Shown: one piece after another, positions 62,241-64,000 of the stretch | Numbering within the stretch: position 1 is the stretch's first letter | Layout: every line of letters begins with the position of its first letter | Position numbers and translations under genes: made by a program | Notes under the pieces: model-generated | Databases searched by the model: none | What the model saw: the letters and a program-made list of their open reading frames with translations, nothing else | What the model was told of the DNA's origin: nothing | Source of the DNA: Nocardia vaccinii NBRC 15922 | Lineage (GTDB): Bacteria > Actinomycetota > Actinomycetes > Mycobacteriales > Mycobacteriaceae | NCBI RefSeq assembly: GCF_001613305.1 | Contig: NZ_BDCC01000010.1 | Span: 1-64,000 of the forward strand | Direction of reading: 5' to 3' | Length of the DNA stretch: 64,000 nucleotides

Positions 62241-63092
62241 CTACCGTCGATAATCACCGACCTCGGCACCGAGAACATTCAGCAACGCCAGCGCCTCCGC
62301 ACCGCGGGAGCCCGGCGGCGCGCTGTAGAGCACCAGGTTCTGGTCGCGGTCGACGAGTGCGAGGGAGTCGCAGTCGACGGTGATCTCCCCGAGAGCGGGA
62401 TGATCGAAGGTCTTGCTGAGCATCGGCCCGGCCTGCACGTCGTGCCGCGCCCACCGCCGGTCGAATTCCGAACTGCCGGAACGTAGTTCGTCGATCAGAT
62501 CGATCACCGCCGGATCCGACGGATAGCGGGCGAGGGTGGACCGCAACCCCATCACGACATGGTGCCGGAATTCCGCCGCATCGGAGATGCCGTACAGCGG
62601 CGTATCGCCGACCGTGGACCCGAGGAATGCGCGACGCGCGAGATTGCGATCGCGCTCGTCGAGTCGGCCGAAATCCTCCATGAGCGCGACCGCCAGGTCG
62701 TTCCACGCGAGCACCTCGAAGGCTGCGGATATCACGAAAGCCGCTGTCTGCGGCAATCTTTCGAGTAGCGCGAGGATGCTCGGCCGGACGTCGCGGCGAT
62801 GCAGTCCGGTCCGGCTCGGCGCACTGCCCGCGAGCACGTGCAGATGATCGGACTCGGCGTCGGTCAGGCGCAGCGCGCCCGCGATCCCGGCGAGCACCTC
62901 ACTCGACGGTCGCGGCGCACGCCCCTGCTCGAGCCGGACGTAATACTCGGTGGAGATGTGCGCGAGCACCGCGACCTCCTCACGCCGCAGGCCCGGCGTT
63001 CGTCGCCGCGCACCCGACGGCAGACCGACATCCTGCGGCCGCAGCCGCTCCCGGCGGCTGCGGAGGAAAGCCCCGAGTTCATGTCTGTCCAT
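62241..63092 (-). CDS. Helix-turn-helix regulator with MmyB-like ligand domain
   Basis: The 283-residue protein has an N-terminal XRE-type helix-turn-helix (about residues 10-65, with RRTPGLRREEVAVLAHIST and YYVRLEQGRAPRPSSEVL) and a C-terminal MmyB-like PAS-type ligand-binding domain with VISAAFEVLAWNDLAVALM. Proteins of this type commonly sit next to short-chain dehydrogenases and repress them, here the divergent SDR at 63179. ATG 63092 was chosen over longer frames reading into the intergenic region. A 29-bp dyad lies between the pair. Confidence 0.88.
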   Translation of the reverse strand: MDRHELGAFLRSRRERLRPQDVGLPSGARRRTPGLRREEVAVLAHISTEYYVRLEQGRAPRPSSEVLAGIAGALRLTDAESDHLHVLAGSAPSRTGLHRRDVRPSILALLERLPQTAAFVISAAFEVLAWNDLAVALMEDFGRLDERDRNLARRAFLGSTVGDTPLYGISDAAEFRHHVVMGLRSTLARYPSDPAVIDLIDELRSGSSEFDRRWARHDVQAGPMLSKTFDHPALGEITVDCDSLALVDRDQNLVLYSAPPGSRGAEALALLNVLGAEVGDYRR

Positions 63093-63120
63093 ACCCCGAG
63101 TCTGCCCGCCGCGCGGCGAC

Positions 63121-63149
63121 GGATCCTGGTACCACGTGTACCTGAATCC
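63121..63149. promoter_or_regulatory. Dyad operator candidate between regulator and SDR
   Basis: GGATCCTGGTAC and GTACCTGAATCC are 12-bp arms matching at 10 of 12 positions with a 5-bp spacer. The inner GGTAC/GTACC arms are perfect. It lies 30 bp before the SDR start codon and 28 bp from the regulator start, and probably serves both genes. Confidence 0.55.
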
Positions 63150-63178
63150 GGTTCCCGCACCGACCCGACACTGTCGCC

Positions 63179-63913
63179 ATGACCAATGACATCGATAGCG
63201 CACCCCTCGGCCTGCTGACCGGCAAGGTCGTCTTCATCACCGGCGCGAGCCGCGGCATCGGGGCGGCCGCGGCCCGCCTGTTCGCGAGAGAGGGTGCTGC
63301 CGTCGTCCTCGCCGCCCGCGGCGCCGACGCCCTCGAACGCATCGTCACCGAGATCCGCGCCGACGGCGGCGTCGCGGATGCGGTGACCGTGGACCTCGCC
63401 GACAGCGCGAGTATTCGCACCGCACTCGACCGCGTCGAGGAATTGCACGGCCGGCTCGACGGCGCGTTCAACAACGGCGCGACGATCCAGCAACCCGGTC
63501 CCCTCGACACGACCAGCGACGCCGACATCGACGAACAGTTCACCGTGAACTTCCGCGCCCACTGGACGGCCATGACCGCCGAGGCGGCCCTGATGCGGCG
63601 CACCGGCGGTGGCGCGATCGTCAACACCTCCAGCATCGGCAGCCGTCGCGCGAACCCGGCCCTGCCCGCCTACGGCGCGATGAAGCGCGCCCTCAACAGC
63701 ATCACCGAAACCGCCGCCGTCACCTGGGCGCCCGACAACATCCGAGTCAACGCCCTGACCCCCGGCATCACCGAACAGATATCCGCATCAATCCCCCTCG
63801 GCCGTATGGCCACCCCCCACGAAGTAGCCGAACCGGCCGCTTGGCTCCTGAGCGACCGCGCCGCAATGATCACCGGCGCCATCATCCCCGTGGACGGCGG
63901 CGCGGGCGCCTGA
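63179..63913 (+). CDS. Short-chain dehydrogenase/reductase (SDR)
   Basis: The 244-residue enzyme has the NAD(P) motif TGASRGIG at residues 21-28, NNGATI in place of the usual NNAG-type segment, the catalytic Ser in NTSSIGS, and YGAMK near residue 164 as YxxxK. It oxidises or reduces a small alcohol or ketone; substrate unknown. The neighbouring XRE/MmyB regulator suggests ligand-controlled expression. ATG 63179 follows only a weak Shine-Dalgarno sequence. Confidence 0.9.
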   Translation: MTNDIDSAPLGLLTGKVVFITGASRGIGAAAARLFAREGAAVVLAARGADALERIVTEIRADGGVADAVTVDLADSASIRTALDRVEELHGRLDGAFNNGATIQQPGPLDTTSDADIDEQFTVNFRAHWTAMTAEAALMRRTGGGAIVNTSSIGSRRANPALPAYGAMKRALNSITETAAVTWAPDNIRVNALTPGITEQISASIPLGRMATPHEVAEPAAWLLSDRAAMITGAIIPVDGGAGA

Positions 63914-63921
63914 AGTCGTCG

Positions 63922-63993
63922 AGCCCCCTGTCAGGATTGAACTGACGACCTTTCGCTTACAAGGCGAGTGCTCTACCACTGAGCTAAGGAGGC
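63922..63993 (-). tRNA. tRNA-Thr (anticodon TGT)
   Basis: The minus strand folds as a tRNA: acceptor GCCTCCT with AGGGGGC, D arm GCTC/GAGC, anticodon loop CTTGTAA with anticodon TGT, and a T arm containing GTTCAATCC. The 3' CCA is not encoded. It lies 8 bp past the SDR stop, facing it. The anticodon stem has a C-A mismatch at its end. Confidence 0.93.
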
Positions 63994-64000
63994 GGGAAAA

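Overview
This is a high-GC actinobacterial chromosome segment, most likely from Nocardia or a close mycolic-acid-containing relative (inference). The clues are GTG starts, four-base stop/start overlaps, an antigen 85-like esterase, DUF732 and DUF397 proteins, a PimE-like GT87 mannosyltransferase and a mycobacterial-type nitrobindin. From recalled knowledge, the backbone follows the Mycobacterium tuberculosis order Rv0813c-Rv0812-Rv0811c-Rv0810c-purM-purF-Rv0807-purL-pepC-purQ-purS-protease II-purB-purD, and then Rv0759c-phoR-phoP, in one direction. Extra genes are inserted between these anchors.

Layout. 1-5300: a small membrane protein and nitrobindin, then an accessory islet with three small leftward genes resembling actinophage proteins and two rightward IPT/TIG repeat proteins. 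5310-11393: cytochrome bd oxidase operon cydA-cydB-cydD-cydC (leftward) with a dyad at its start. 11489-16542: pabC, ygfZ, an asparaginase II-family gene, DUF3073 and purM. 16759-18284: a hydrolase-TetR operon behind a near-perfect palindrome. 18653-24400: a peptide-type ABC importer. 24557-37592: purF, a DUF3533 membrane protein, a sterol-carrier-fold protein, a secreted glycine-rich protein, a CPBP protease with a membrane hydrolase, a YiaA/B protein, purL, a mannosyltransferase and an M18 aminopeptidase. 37837-46301: MarR with a divergent AmiC-like binding protein, purQ-purS, a metallo-hydrolase, an M20 peptidase, glutamate decarboxylase, DUF2334 and two DUF732 proteins. 46326-57581: protease II, DUF397, a mycolyltransferase-like esterase, HIT-purB, TetR, an aminotransferase, an M23 peptidase and purD. 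57629-63993: HIT, PhoP-PhoR, a second secreted glycine-rich protein, a methyltransferase, a regulator/SDR divergent pair and tRNA-Thr.

How the genes work together. Seven purine genes (purM, F, L, Q, S, B, D) all lie on the minus strand but are separated by unrelated genes; PurL, PurQ and PurS should form one FGAM synthase. CydA/B make the oxidase and CydD/C the thiol exporter needed to assemble it. PhoP-PhoR is a two-component system. Candidate local regulatory circuits are TetR-hydrolase, MarR with the AmiC-like protein, and the helix-turn-helix regulator with the SDR, each beside a short shared promoter region.

The least explained parts are the 1.1-5.0 kb islet, the dispersed 45-bp repeats around the IPT genes, the 83-bp tandem repeats before the metallo-hydrolase, and hairpins that embed the stop codons of convergent gene pairs. 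I found no transposase, integrase or CRISPR array.
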